Part shown: piece after piece, positions 1 to 13,166 of the stretch
Position numbering within the stretch: the first letter of the stretch is position 1
Layout: each line of letters opens with the position of its first letter
Assembly: GCA_030998015.1 (NCBI GenBank)
Contig: JARWMV010000236.1
Span: 1,612,001 to 1,676,000, forward strand
Length of the DNA: 64,000 nt
Direction: 5' to 3'
From: Ceratorhiza oryzae-sativae
Lineage: Eukaryota > Basidiomycota > Agaricomycetes > Cantharellales > Ceratobasidiaceae
The notes under the pieces: model-generated
What the model was told of the DNA's origin: nothing
The model's input: only the letters and a program-made list of their open reading frames with translations
Database searches by the model: none
Program-made: the position numbers and the translations under genes

Positions 1-455
1 TTTTGGCAACGACCACACTCTTGACGTCTTATTCATGCGAGAGGGCTGACTAGTCTGGGGTTCGAATTGTTAGCACGACTCGATAGGTAAGAACACAAGC
101 TACCCACTTTATCAAGGAAGGTTGAGGAGAGCTGCGTGTATATCCGACATAGATAATGAATGGTATCCACCCATAATGCAATACCGTCTGGAGGCGAACT
201 GATAAGCACGACCTTTGACGAAACCCGTTCTGCTCACCCTTCCGAAATCAATCGTCTTCAGGATAAGCTCCTACAATAATCTGAGTGCAATTCTATGATG
301 TTTATCGTGAACCCTACTTTGGTCTCTTCCGATGGCATCGTAGAATGTGTACTCGATGGGGTTGGGAGTGAAGATTAGTTTCGATTAAGCGCCGTCATGG
401 GGATCTCTGCTGAGGTAATCCAAAATTCTTGGACAAGGCCCTAACCGCTGCGACC
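1..455. other. Left-edge gene-free stretch
   Basis: No coding frame with plausible codon use or splice sites is visible. It holds the upstream region of the eIF3f gene and possibly the end of a gene outside the window. Confidence 0.4.
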
Positions 456-1682
456 ATGGCTCTGAATCCTGAATCCTCTGCACTCTACCTGCAAGCACCA
501 TCCTCAAGCGCAGGTTCAAGTGGGTAAGTCTCAAAAATATCACAAAACCCCTCACTTCTAATATATACTTGTAACAGTCCCCGGTCGGTAACGACTGTGA
601 CTATCCATCCTGTCGCGCTCTTCTCCATCCTCGACCACTTTCTCCGCAGAACAGAATCGCAAGAGCGAGTGATCGGAACGCTGCTTGGTACTCGAACAGA
701 AACAGAGATTGAAGTCAAAAGCAGCTTTGCAGTCATCCACAATGAAACAGACGAGCAAGTTGCATTGGATATGGACTACCACCGGACAATGTACGACCTC
801 CACCAAAAAGTGAACCCAAAGGAGACTATCGTTGGATGGTAGCGTATATTATCTTGCTTTGTTTTAGTTTGTTCTGACTAGCAATCATTCCAGGTACTCG
901 ACCGGCACCGACCTAAACACTTATTCTGCTCTCATCCAAAACTTCTACTCTCAGGAAACGGCCCCGTACCAAGCTGTCCATGTCGTTCTCGACACCGGCG
1001 TTCGTGAGGGTGTCAAGCAGGGCGTAAAGGCTTATGTTAGGTGCGTGACTCCCTCGCTGTACTCGGATACGATAGCCTGACATGTATTTCAGCTCTCCTG
1101 TCGGCGTTCACCCGAAGCCCGAGAACTGTGTGTTCCTTCCTGTACCATGCGAATTGCGGCTTCACGAAGCTGAAATGAGCGGTTGTAAGTCTAAAGATTA
1201 ATTTCTCGTATCCTTCAGCTCACTAGTGATGCAATTAGTGGATCTCCTTCAAGCGGCCTCGAACTCATCCAAGCATTCTGCGCCCCCTGCCCAAGATCTC
1301 GAAGTCTTAGAGCAGGCAATTGCTAATGTACATGATATGATTGACCGAGTCCTAGTCTACGTTAGACAGGTATGCATGAGTTACAAATTTCTTCCGTTTC
1401 GATGGCTCAACAATCATAGGTCCTGAGTGGCGAGATCCAGGGTGATGTGACCGTCGGCCGTTACCTGCTGGACACTCTCAACGCAAGCGGCACATCTTTG
1501 GACAAAGAAAAACTCGAGACATTGTTCAACTCCCAATTACAGGTGAATAACATGACGACATTTCATCCCAAAGACTATATCGGTCTAAATATATGCACCA
1601 GGACACACTCACTATTTCATACCTCGCCAACATTGTTCGCTCGGAAGTTGAGGTCTCTTCTCGCATGGCTCTCGTCACATAA
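456..1682 (+). CDS. eIF3f: Translation initiation factor eIF3 subunit f
   Basis: Cytosolic scaffold subunit of eIF3, which helps load mRNA and initiator tRNA on the 40S ribosome. The spliced product is about 300 residues from about seven exons, starting [13 protein letters not shown]. The MPN domain opens with [17 protein letters not shown] and continues through VIGTLLGT, then [12 protein letters not shown] and the C-terminal helical block with [17 protein letters not shown]. Where active JAMM peptidases carry their HxH zinc ligands this protein has [11 protein letters not shown], so it is the catalytically dead MPN- type, as is usual for eIF3f. The last exon ends SSRMALVT before the stop at 1680-1682. 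Introns are about 50 nt with GT-AG borders (for example 524-576). The family assignment is firm; exact middle exon borders are inferred. Confidence 0.93.
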
Positions 1683-2391
1683 CTGTACAGTAGTACATAC
1701 CCTTCAGCGCCGTGTTTTGTTCTCAGGGCGTCTTCAATTTGTATTATTATAGACGCAATTGACAAATTACATTGAAACACCAAAAAACTTCCTCTGAACC
1801 CCTTTGAAGGAAACGTTAAATAGAACTGATGAGCTTGAGAGCTCCCAAGCCCATGAGCTCCCAAACTCATATGTGAATAAGTTAGCACGCCAGTTTGAAT
1901 TGGCTTGGCTGTCACCTGGCCTAAAGCTCAAGCTATTCCGAATTTAGAACCAAAGATACCCTGACCGATAGTGCGCACCTGCTAGTGGCATATCGATTGA
2001 GGCGGATTGCGTTGACACTCGACCATGCGTAGTATGAAAATCCGGATCTGGTGCACATGAATTCCACCACGTATTTTATCGCTCATCCAAAAGCTTTAAT
2101 CAAAAGTCCAACTACATTTAATGCTCCATAAATGTGGAGAGTAGTACCAACAACCCTGTACGGCGCGGGCTGGAGGCATGGTAGGTTTACTAATTAACCC
2201 ATTCAGAAAGCTGATTGAGATCCAATGCAGTAGGCATAAGTCTAAATTTTTATCGTTCTTTCCCCTTCACATCGGGAGTCTTACGAGATACGGGATGTTT
2301 TCGGGATCCCTGCACCCTTCAGACTCTGGAACATGGTCTTCATTGCTACCTGGCACGTGACAAGTGATTTCTTCGTTCAAGTCCGACGATC
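1683..2391. other. Intergenic stretch between eIF3f and nucleoside hydrolase
   Basis: About 700 bp without a supportable gene. It contains the 3' side of eIF3f and the promoter of the hydrolase, including a CACGTG palindrome at 2354-2359, 33 bp before the start codon. Confidence 0.4.
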
Positions 2392-3788
2392 ATGGATGAC
2401 AGTGCCCAGAGAACCAAGAATCTCTGGTTAGACTGTGATCCGGTAGGTAATCAATAAGGGGCGCACAAATGACGTTTAAGGTTTCAATGAGCCCAGGGGC
2501 ATGATGACGCGATAGCAATACTCATGGCGTTGTACACACCAGGGATTGAGTTAATAGGAGTTTCGACAGTAAGTGTGCCATTTGATTCGCTTGTATGAGT
2601 TTTAAAGAGTAACCACCAATAGGTCCACGGGAATAATACCAGTGCCAATACCTTCGCCAATGCCATCAAACTATTGTACGCCTATGGCGTAGGTCACAGA
2701 ATTAAGGTGTACCCTGGAGCAGCCCAACCGCTCATACGACCTATTAGAGCAGTAAGACGCCCACTTTCGAACATCTGATCTTTATCTGAGCATTTACTTT
2801 CGAAGGACCCAGAGATCCATGGTCTTGATGGACTTGGGGGTGTTATTGGCCTTCCGGGACTCAACGATCCAAATGTGGCAAAGTTGTACAAGGAGTCTGA
2901 GTCCCTTCGGGCTATCCAAGGGCTTGAGGCCGCGGTGAGATCTTGCCTCGAAGAGGGCACGAAGCTACATATTATTGCTTCTGGCCCTCTTACTAATGTC
3001 GCGTTATTCACCGCGTCGCACCCCGAGCTAGTTCCTGGTATTGAACAAATCATCTTCATGGGAGGAGGTGTCGGTGTTGGAAACCGAAGCGCTGTCGCGG
3101 AGTTCAATATCCTGTGCGACCCAGAGGCTGCCCAGATGGTGCTCAACCTTGACGTGCCAAAAGTCATGATTCCACTGAACGTGACACACACCGCTATCCT
3201 AACTAAGGAACTCCACGATCAGGGCCTCGTCAACACAATAGTACAACCAGGATCGACGAAACTTCGACGCCGTTGCGTTTGATGTTGTCTTCACTCGTTC
3301 GGTGGGATCGATGTCTTTAAAAAATGGACCAATCCTCTAACATCTATCTCATGGCAGTTTCTTTGCTGAGACATATCGAACTACTTTTGGATTTATCAAT
3401 GGCCCGCCTATTCACGATGCCTGCTGCATAGCTTACTTGCATAACCCTGATTGGTTCAAATACAAGCGCTACCGAGTTGACGTTGAATTGGCGGGTACTC
3501 ACTCTGCTGGTGAAACTATTGTTGACGTATGGGGGTATGTGGTCACGGACAACTCATGGGGTACGCATAATCCACGATTATATGCGGACATTCTGACCAG
3601 TTAATTTGAAGGGCGAGCGGGAAAGAATTGCATAGTCACGGAGTCAATGGATGTGAGCACCTTATTCCATGCTGTTTACAATTAATACCAACATGATGCG
3701 TTTATATGCGTACTAGGTGCAGCTATTCTTTGACCTTTTCTTCGAGTGTGTTTCCAAATGCGACAAAGTTTCACCCCTCAATGCATAG
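2392..3788 (+). CDS. Inosine/uridine-preferring nucleoside hydrolase
   Basis: Hydrolyses the N-glycosidic bond of ribonucleosides for base salvage. The N-terminus reads KNLWLDCDP, and after an intron GHDDAIAIL, together giving the DxDPGxDD calcium-binding signature of the family. Further family blocks are VYPGAAQPL, IIASGPLTNVALF, IIFMGGGVGVGNRSAVAEFN and the late GFINGPPIHDACC with the conserved His-Asp. The end is SKCDKVSPLNA. About five introns are needed. The reading frame slips by one base near 3250: upstream ends in DQGLVNTI, while the frame that continues the family (TSTPLRLMLSSLV, then FFAETYR) is shifted. One extra G in the GG at 3250-3251 would join them. This is either an assembly error or a recent mutation. 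No signal peptide is seen, so a cytosolic site is likely. Confidence 0.88.
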
Positions 3789-3955
3789 CGCAATAAGAAG
3801 CGCCTTGCTTTGTATAGATCATACACCTTAGGAATACAAAACCAGTGAATTGTTACTAGCACGATATACAACTCAATCGTTCAGTGTCGCAGGGGTCATA
3901 GCTGTCATGATTATGGTGATAAATTAACTAAAAGAAATGTGTGATAGCACAACCA

Positions 3956-6900
3956 TCAATCGAACAGTCGGCTACGTCGGTTGTTTTGACCTCCATCGAG
4001 GAAGATCTTGCTTAGCGGCCTTTCCTGCCGAGTCCGACGGCGTCCTGTTCGAAGGCTTCGAATAGCCTGATCCAGATCGCCACGCCCGACGGAGAGATTG
4101 ACGCTGCTGATGCTTCCTTGTACAGAGAGCTCCGAGGCAGATAAAAAATCTTGTTTCTCTTGCTTAGGTGTGGCCACAGCCTGAACACAACTTAATTCTC
4201 TGCCACAAGTTCGCGAGTAAGCACGCACCGTCTCATTATCTTCTACTGTAACCGATGGCGGCGACAGGGCGGGACTTGGGGATGGGAGTGCCATTGTCGC
4301 GTTCACTTCAAGGGCAGTTTTCTGTGGCCAAAAAGTCAACAAATTGCAGCAATAACGATTTAGGCCACGCGTACCTGTAGAGACGAGGAGAAGGAGAGCA
4401 TAAGTTCGAAAATATCTTCCGGTTTGGTGGACTCTGGCCCCTCGGTAGTTTCGCCAAAGTACGCGACCATTTCTGAAAGCTTCACCTGAGCTGAATCAGC
4501 CAGCGACTTCAGTCCGTAGACGCTCTCTGCAGAGCTACGAACGAAAGGCTATATGCACACATTAGGACACAAAAGCGAACTAGTAGGTAGACTAAGCTTA
4601 CCTGCATTACAACGCCAAACTTATCAGACGGAGAAGTCGATGCCTTTCTGCAAGCAATGATCTCTGAAGTCGCTTTGTTGAGCCCCGCCTCAATGTTGCT
4701 CACAGAAGCCATGACGGTTGAAACGGATACTACCGACATTTTTCGTGAGGCAAATCAGTAGATTAAGCGAGTTCGCTTACTGCGAGCAGCAGATTCAACG
4801 TGAGGAAGCTCTTGGCTGAACAGAATGGTGATCGGATCGGTGCGTATTAAAATACGGGCGATATAATGGAGGAGCGTTGGGCACTCAGAGTCGGGTTTCG
4901 CTGTTTTCGTCTCCTTAAGCTGTAATGATGGTCAATCTATGCCATTAATGTGAAGGCTTGCTGACCTTGAGAAGTGATTTCAGCCTGAAACCATATGCGC
5001 CACCTCTAAATGTTGACTTGTTCAACGCATTACCCACAACAAGGACAACCTATTCAACCGTTCATATGTATTCCATTTATTACGTTCCGACGAACCTGTA
5101 GCAATCTTCGCAACCTGTCAGAAGTGCACAGCTCTACTGCGGCATCATGAAGCATCGATAAATCTGGCTGAGCCTCGATGATTTCAAGCTCCAGTCGACG
5201 ACGGTATATCATGCATGCGATACGTTCCTGCAATCGTGGGATTTTAAGAATCTAAATATAACATAGTTAGCTACAGTCGTCGAGTAATTTATTTAAAAAA
5301 GGCACACTTGACTAAAGTACTGATCAGCCTCTGCCAGCTTGCTAGTATCTGCAAAGTCCTGTATCCTGGTCGCCTACAAACAAGAAAGGTGTTAAATCTC
5401 ACACACACATCTAGCCATACTCACAGGCGACAAACCTCTTCTGCCGTGGGGAGCTGCTTGGATATTGCCACAAGATCCTCGGCTGACAATCGATTGTCAT
5501 CCACAGAGAGGATAGCCTCACAAATGGCAGCTGGGGAAAGCTTGAGCGTCTTAAGCATGATAGCTAGATTTCTGCTACTGAGAAACTTTGCCCACTCTCA
5601 AGTTTTGCTACTCACCGACGTTGTTGGCTCTCGTGATATCCAGCAGGGTTGTGACTTGCTTCTTGCTCTTGACGACTTGCGAGGATGTGGCTGGCTTGGA
5701 TGAGCCCCTGTCCAAAGAAAACACGTCTTCGAGATCATTGAGTTCAATCTGCATCCCGGTAAATCCAAACTGGCCCCAGACTGTGTTCGGCGACTGCGGG
5801 GCCGTCGATTTCTCCCAAAAGAATGGCTGAATCCGAGTTTAGTTAAGGCAGGCTGAAATTAGCAGACTACGAACCTTGAGTTTCTTGGGCGGTGGACCTG
5901 CTGGCGCACTGGTCCGTCTAGCGATCTTCCACGCTGGTGTTCCGCTAGGCGGGGGCGGGGGTGGAGGAGGAGGGCCTTTTCCTAAGTAAAATCATTATTG
6001 TAAGCCTATATTAGGCTCCATTCTTTTCAACGAACCGGATTGGGCACCTGGAGGTGGTGGAGGCGGGGGTGGGGGTGGAGGAGATGCTAGCGGCGAAGGT
6101 GGCGCAGGTGGAATAGGGGCAAGGGGCACTGTAGCCAATTGAGAGACTGGTGGTGGAGGCGGCGGCGGTGGTGGTGGCGGTGGCGGTGGAGCCGGAGGAA
6201 CATTGCTCGAACCCCTATCTCCGCGATCACTGGAAGGTTGGGACTGGCGTCTAGGAGGCGGCGGTGGCGGCGGTGGTGGTGCAACACGAGACTTGAACTC
6301 TCGCTCCGCTGTCTGCTGGTTCGTCAACAACGCGTCCGTCAACTTGCTGTTGAGTGTCGATATTTCTTGACGCAGTTCCAATATCTCTTTGTCTTTGGCA
6401 GCTATTCCTTCAATGACGTGTTTCGACATGACTTCAGCATCAAAGCCTGAATCCGAAGTAACCGCGAGGGTCTGATCGGTTTGAGCGGAAGACTCAAACC
6501 TCGAACAAAGCGCCTCCATGGCTCGTTTCAAGTACACAATATTCTTGTCCTTGTCTCGAATAGAAGCTTCCAGGTCCACAATCTGTTTAAATGTTAGACT
6601 CGATGTAATATCAAATGGCCATAGAGCATACCCTGGCCTTGCTATTGGACATCTCTTCCGTCATTGCACTCCATTTGGCCCGATCTTTCTCACGCTTTAG
6701 ACGTTCTTGCTCCTCCTAAACCCAGTTTGTGAGTGATAGGTTTGTTTTTCTCGGTATCAGCTCACAGAAACTCTAGCTAATCTACTGTTTTCGTTCTTCA
6801 GGTGGTCGATCTCGGCCTGGAGCCGGATTGCCAGCTTCTCCTTCTGAACTAGACGTTGTATAACCCCATGTACGTTCTATTTTGGCCATTTTAGCTCCCC

Positions 6901-9900
6901 CAAATTACATACCAGTACTTTGACTAACCTCTTGGCCATTTCCCTTTACTGACTTCACCGAAACATTGTGTTGGGGGGGTCTTAGGGTATCTAGTTCTGT
7001 TCTCAAACTTTCTATCTCGCTCAAAAGTTTTGTATTCTGTGTAACTTGTTAATCCGACTGAGATTTATAGCGTTTGATAACTAACCTCAGACTCGACAGT
7101 ATTCAAGTTATTCTGTAACACCTCAAGCCGAGAACTGGCGAGGTCCACCTCTTCATCCGAAACGCTCGGACAGGTCCCAGTAATATCTTTGGACGACTTG
7201 ACGAATCGTTTGACAAGGGGCACCCATTCTTGACTGTAATAGTCAAGTTAGGATAGAACCACGGTGTTACTGCACATCAGACCGCTTACAAACTTTCGAT
7301 TGCAACAATCTCCGACATGAACTTGTTCACGATCGTTAGTATCTGGGATTTTATACCCCTTGAGGGATTTATGGTTAGTTACTTGTACAATGATGTCAGT
7401 AAACTAACTTACAAGGACATTTCCCGTTCCAATATGCGAACGTGTGACATAAGAATGCTGACAACAATGTCGGGCAATCCATCATATCCTTCAGCCAGCG
7501 ACACGAGTCTCTCGCATGCTACAGCCACTTCGGATTGCCCCCAACTCAAACGGTCACGTTCTGACTGTTCAAATTGCCTTCTGGTACGAGCCCGGAAGTC
7601 TTCCTCGTCGTCGAGCTTGTCTTCGGAATAACCGTCGAGTCGCTCGATAATGCTAGGGGGTGGACCAAGATACCGCAAGGTCTAATTAAACCTCAGTAAT
7701 AGAATATATTGCAAGCATAAGTAACCTACAACAACAATCTCGTTAAACCCTCTCCGGCTGAGCTCGTCTCGGAGCGCAATCCTCTGTTCGACGTCTGGAC
7801 AAGAAGCGGTTATAGCAATCAAAAGGACCAAGATAGGCATGCGTTCCGTCCAAAAATCTTCATCCAAAACTTCTCCAACGACATCAGGCACACGGAGGCC
7901 GGCAATAAGCCTCTCGAATCGAAACTCTTCGCCGTTTGCAGCTGCAAAGTCGGAAAATGCATCCAATACCAGTTTATGTCCTTGGTCTTCTGAGACAACA
8001 GATATACCAGCTAGGAGGTCCGCAACATTCGATCGGACTTTCAAGTTACCAGTGTCTAGAGCAGTCACCACGTAGAAGATCAACGTCGGCATTGTAAGTA
8101 TCTTGGCCAGGCCAGGCTATGTACGCAAATTCAATGTGCGTCGTATGGCCTATATAGCGCATATACTCACATCGGTGTTCACAATGACGCGAAGACATTT
8201 AACGCATTCAAGTAAAACTGCAGACTCGGACTGTGACAAACTCCGCCTTGATGCTTCTGAGTTGAATTGATGTGTGATGGGAAGAATGAGACCCACCTCT
8301 TCTCCTTTTTCGCTACTAGACCAGTAATGAGGTTCGAGATTGCTTCCATTCCTCCCCCCCATCCTACGAAGTCCTGTATCCAGTCGAGCTTAGCTGTAGC
8401 TGCATGGATCCTTAAGCTAACAAGATGTTTGACGAGCGTCGTGCTGTTAGGCTTTCCTCCAACAATACCAGAAACGTAGGGTTCCACGTTCGAGCGTCTT
8501 TCCAACGGCAAAGAAGTGATTCGACCTAGGCGCGCGAGTTCGGCAACAGCGCTCTTGCCTTTGTCACCTTTCGACCTCTCTCCCTCTGCTGTCACTGGCC
8601 CCGGTCCGCCCCACCACGAAGCCCACAAACTGTTGGCCGCAGGATGAGTGACGATAGACTCTTCTGACTCTTCATGAGACGCGAGTCCGGATGACCTCCT
8701 TTTTTGAGCGGCAGAGGCCTGTGTTGCGTCTCCTGCTGCCTTGGCTGCATTAGGCGCAGAGGCGGCAGTCCAACTGCCAAACCGGCCCACGGAGAATTTC
8801 CCCATCGCGCCTCCGGAAAGTTGTGGCAGAAGCTTGGGTATTATAGCACTAGCACTAGCTGGCCCAAAAGTTGCGGATGTTAAGTTGTTATTAGATGGGC
8901 TAGCTGGGGGGCCTGAACTTCGCTGCTTATTCTGTTCCAACAAATAACGCTTTCGGTCCGGAGTCATCTCCCGCATCTTCTGTCTTTGTTGGTCTGATTT
9001 AATTCCAAATTCATCCTAATGAAAATTGTTTCAATAAATCAGTGCCGAATATAGTTTGGCCAGGCGAAATGAATCTTGCCATTAGCCTCTCAAACTCCAA
9101 CTTCTGCTCTTCAGTCTCTGCTTGAACTTCCTCAGATTTGCTTTCAGCCACTGGTAGAGGGAGGCTGACGCTATATCGTTCCGATGCTGTAGCTGTGCTT
9201 GCATTTGGTTGAGAGGGAAGTTCGGCGGCGGCGGAAGAAGATAAGCTCAGCCAGCTATCAAACATAGAGGATAGGCGGTTGCTAGAGAAAGTACCACGGC
9301 GTGAAGGAGACGGGGTAGAGGGTGGGGTTTCAAAAATACCAGATATCCTCGGCGACTTTGCAAGAACTGGGCTCGACGGAGTAGATGATTGTAGCTGTGG
9401 GTTCGCTTTAGCAGTTCCATCCTCAGGCTCTTCGGTTTCCGCTTTATCGCTGTAGCTAGGATCGCTGGAATGCGGAGCCTTGAATGTATCGTCCTCCAAT
9501 GAAATGTGAGCCGAAAGGGATCTAGATTTTGGCCGACGATACCATTCTTCGGGTACGACGAGACGAAGTCGTCTTTGAGGACCCAAGCGCCCGATCGTGA
9601 TAGACATGTTTGCCGATGGGTCTAGTCTCTCGGGAGCTGTGATACAATCAGTACACCCATCAGAGTATCTCCGCGATTCTGAGACTCACCCTCAGTTTCT
9701 ACATTTGTATTAAATGCCTCGATTACATAGTCTACACTCCCGCCTCCTGGACCCGCAAGGTAAAGGGTCAATCCTAGGTCATCTCCAATTCCAGCAATCA
9801 CATCCGACACCTTAGACGATCGCGAAATGAACCATTGTATCACAAATCCATCAGTAATTTGGGGGACACGCTGAAAAGTGATGTGGAAATTAAGAGATCG

Positions 9901-10350
9901 GTGCTGAGATACTAGGCGAACAGTCGGGGCATGTAAATGCGAGGTAAGGGGGAATGCCGAAAAGTGTCTCTGTACGAGTGGCCGGGCCCCAGGACCTTTC
10001 GGTAGCAGCTGCTCGGCTATAGCATCGTTACTCAAGATGCCTAACATTCTCATCAATCCAAATCTTCAATTAGTATAAGACGGGCTTCACGAACCGTCAT
10101 CCAGTTGATCCAGTTCTGCCTCCTGCCATACCCGTCCCCTCTCGTTTTTGCGCACTCGTTGTAGCGCCCATTCCCAATCCACAGTAGTAGCAGGATCGTT
10201 TTCCAAATCACCAAGTATATCGGACTTTACACCTTCGGTGGCCAACAGGACTTCTATGATGTCCTGACTGGTATCCGAAGCGTTAACTTTGGGAAAATGG
10301 ATTGCCCCAGAGGGGAGAAGGACGGGAATGATTGGAGAAGTATTCTCCAT
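3956..10350 (-). CDS. Diaphanous-related formin (GBD/FH3-FH1-FH2-DAD)
   Basis: Nucleates and elongates unbranched actin filaments under Rho-GTPase control, for polarised growth and cytokinesis. Read on the minus strand, an N-terminal segment of about 400 residues (starting MENTSPIIPVLLPSG) precedes the GBD/FH3 region at about 7.4-8.9 kb (ERRSNVEPYVSGIVGG, KLDWIQDFVGWGGG, AVLLECVKCLRVIVNT). Coiled-coil residues follow, then FH1 with at least four polyproline runs (5.95-6.3 kb). FH2 is at about 4.5-5.9 kb, with LKPFFWEK, LDITRANNV and GNALNKSTFRGGAYGFRL. The C-terminus has a textbook autoinhibitory DAD, GDLDQAIRSLRTGRRRTR, and ends RRSRLFD. More than ten short introns are present. Joining the FH3 exons near 8.31 kb in phase seems to require one base less in the T5 run at 8306-8310. 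The N-terminal exons are assigned by continuity and could be less certain than the rest. Confidence 0.9.
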
Positions 10351-10823
10351 CGATTTGGATTCAAGTCTAATGCCAGTCAGATGTAAGTTGTTCGTCGAAG
10401 GAGCTAAGCAGGTTGTTGGCGAGATAGCTAGCAGTCGTTAAACAAGATGGTCGAGAACTAGCAGCCGTGGTTGTAGGGTAGCTGCATGAAAGTGTCGCCT
10501 TTAGTGAGTTCAGCTGCTCAGTCTCAGAACACTAGATCAAATCCAGCCCTAGAGAGGTGCGCGAGGGAGAGCAGAATCCGCTTGCAGGGCGTGAAACACC
10601 CCAGAATAGCAGTCAGGCGTTTATTAGTTTATTACAAATAGCACGACTGCGATGACGATTGGCAGCCAAATATCAACAAGCACAAATATCCTAACCAAAC
10701 GCAAGTCCGCCAAAGGCAAATCAGCTACTCAAAGAATTGTACATCAGTTTGCGACTGGAAAGAGGTCCATGATACAGGAGAAACATAATGAAAGGTGGCG
10801 ACTAAATGTTCAATATGAGGAAT
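10351..10823. other. Intergenic stretch, formin promoter side
   Basis: Lies between the formin start and the end of the secreted cysteine-rich gene. Open frames here are short and lack family resemblance. Nothing further seen. Confidence 0.4.
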
Positions 10824-12411
10824 TCAAAGCTGTTCTGTCAGGGTTGAGTCTGCTTCAACCACCATGTATGCGTGCTTTGTCACTGGTATGCAGGCCGGTC
10901 GACCGTCGAGATGCTGGAGTGCGAAGCCTTTTCGGCAAGACGACACTTGACATTGGCTTTTCACACATTTGACATCACCAACATATGGGATTGCAGAGCA
11001 GTCATTGTCACAAGATCCGCACGCGCTATAAATACCAGCGTAAGCCCCAACCAAAATTTCTGAGATCCGAGATGGTACTCACTCAAGAGTGGATTGAGTG
11101 TCAATACACTCCCAACCCCCTCGGCCACCCTTGACCTCGCAACGGGTATGGGTTTTAAGGGCGCATCCTCGGGGAAGGCTACGCTTCCTAGAGTATCCTG
11201 ATGGCTGAGGACCGGTGGTCGCCGCTGTCATGGAGTTCATAAGATCTGTTTTTGCTACCATACATAAAACACTTACGACAAGTAGGCTGGTTCAACGTTG
11301 CGGAGCTATCGACACAAGCCGAAGGGATAGGAGCAGGATCTCCTATATGATATTGATGGCATTGTTGCGGGCTAGTAGAGCCCACATCAGAGGTGACAAG
11401 GATTTTGCCTTGGCCGTTTGCTATGTTGTTTCAAAACTGGCTGGTCAGGCAGGGTCCCGTGGAATAATAATAAAAATCAACTGACGCCCCGTTATCTCTG
11501 GGCATGCTTGGCAGTGCGTTTGTCCGGTAGCACTATTGAAACTACCGGCGCAACAATTGCAACACGAAGTAGAACCATATCTACGGAACCTTGTGTCAAT
11601 TTAGTGCTAGGTCGCCAAGAACATGAACTGACTTATTGACATATGTTCCAGCAGGACATTCCTGGCAGTCTAGCGCCAGCTTGGGGTGCGTATCTGATTG
11701 TATTGATGGGGTTTTCAATGTGATCAACTTTGGGCAATGAAAACCCAAGGTTGGAGCTTACCTCCCAGGTTGGCACTGTGCAGGCGCGCATGTCGTATCA
11801 GAATTACAGTACGACCCAGGAGGACTGTATGCGGTGCGAACGCGTCAGTCGAGTTTGGCACAGAGAACTATGGATCCCAGACCATTGTTTACAGCTAGTA
11901 GATCCAGCAGCACTGTAGCTACCCTTGCCGCATGGGCTTTGTCCCGTAGCACCACGGGTTCCGCCCCCACTTCCGCTTCCCGTAGTGTACCACCCACACT
12001 GCGCAGGAGTGCAGGACGTGGCAAAGTCCTCTGGGTTTAATAGGATGTATGCGGTGATGAATAGTTGCGCATATCAGCAGCATGAGCACTCACGAGCGCT
12101 ATACGTTCCATCAGGACAGCGCGGGCATGTTGATGCCCCACCAGCCGAAAATGTACCCTTTTGACATTTATCAGGCTTCGAATCGCCACCTGCAGCCACA
12201 AATGAGAAATAAACACCTACACTCAACCAACGATGTGAAAACAAAAGTACTGACCAGCACATGCGTAACCGGCTGGGCACGATTGACATGCGTTGCCGCT
12301 GTAATATTGACCAGCTGGGCAAGACCCTTTTGAATCTCGCTCGTACACGTTTATAGCGGTGACCCGAAGAGCCAGTGCGGCAAAGAGCGCAAGGCCGGCG
12401 AAGGAACGCAT
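10824..12411 (-). CDS. Secreted cysteine-rich protein with GCC/ephrin-receptor-like repeats and CPL1-like C-terminal domain
   Basis: Predicted extracellular or wall-associated protein. The start at 12411 gives a clear signal peptide, MRSFAGLALFAALALRVTA, followed by INVYERD. Next come repeated C-P-x-G-x(2)-Y/F modules (CPAGQYYSGNACQSCPAGYA; CQKGTFSAGGASTCPRCPDG; CGKGSYSAAGST), as in ephrin-receptor-like GCC2/GCC3 repeats. The C-terminal part contains GGWECIDTQSTLE, CGSCDNDCSAIP, VKCVKSQCQVSSCRKGFALQ and GRPACIPV, the pattern of the CPL1-like domain found in basidiomycete secreted proteins (Cryptococcus Cpl1, PriA-type proteins). About eight small exons, one repeat module per exon or so, which suggests growth by exon duplication. 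The function is unknown; interaction with the wall or a host is only an inference from the family. Some central exon borders are uncertain. Confidence 0.78.
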
Positions 12412-13166
12412 GGTGCCAAACGCAAATGAGGGGGCAGCAGCAGAGAGCCGCGGGAGAGAGGCGAGCACCACGAATATATACTCGGGCTGAGACCATCAAA
12501 CAATTGGCTAGAAACGCTCAATGGACAGCACCCTCGTTCTAGACGTGGATTCTAGTAGGGCCAAGGGAGATTGCCACACACACAACGTGCCTCGTAACTC
12601 CCGATAATCAGGAAATTGACGCGACCCACGGCGTAGGACTCGGCAGAGGGTCGAAAATTGGACGGGTCCTCTGGAAATAGTAAAAATGACGTCCCCGGGT
12701 GTATCCAGTCTCGGCCGCTCCTTCGTCTGGGATACCGCATGGCTTAAGCAAGTTGAAGAATCGAAGATCAGTGCATATAGCCATAACCATGGTTTCCGCG
12801 ATGGTATAAAGATACACTCACTCTCTAGCGTGCTCTCCCGAGTTACTTGCTGATATTCACCGCCGCCGAGACCTCACGGGGGGTAGTGTGAGATTCGGGC
12901 TTCGAGCACCTGTGGAGCTACTGTGACTATCCACGCTGACCGATGAGTAAAAAAAAGCGAGATGAAGTGATGCACGTGTTGCACAGCGTGCCGGGGGGGG
13001 GAATGAATATTCTACTCGGCACGACGCCAAATTCGGACTCCACCAAGTGGTTTTTTAACATATATGATCCGGGGTTAAATTCAACTGCAATATACATTAA
13101 ATCAACATGTGCATTCCGAAACCAACATAAACCAATGAAAGTGAGACTGAGATAACACCACTCGCC
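12412..13166. other. Intergenic stretch between cysteine-rich gene and RRN3
   Basis: Contains the promoter side of the secreted gene and the 3' side of RRN3. It has a nine-base G run near 12992-13000. The open frame at 12943-13155 has no recognisable homology and biased composition, and is not called. Confidence 0.4.

Noticed and set aside
1..75. TTCGAATT near position 60 resembling a tRNA T loop
   Set aside because: The flanking bases do not pair as a T stem and no matching acceptor or anticodon arm exists upstream.
6087..6450. Pro-, His- and Arg/Trp-rich frames opposite or beside FH1
   Set aside because: They are shadows of the formin polyproline codons in other frames.
12943..13155. 70-codon frame starting MSKKKRDEVMHVL
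   Set aside because: No family signal, no splice context, and it sits in the 3' region of RRN3; likely chance.
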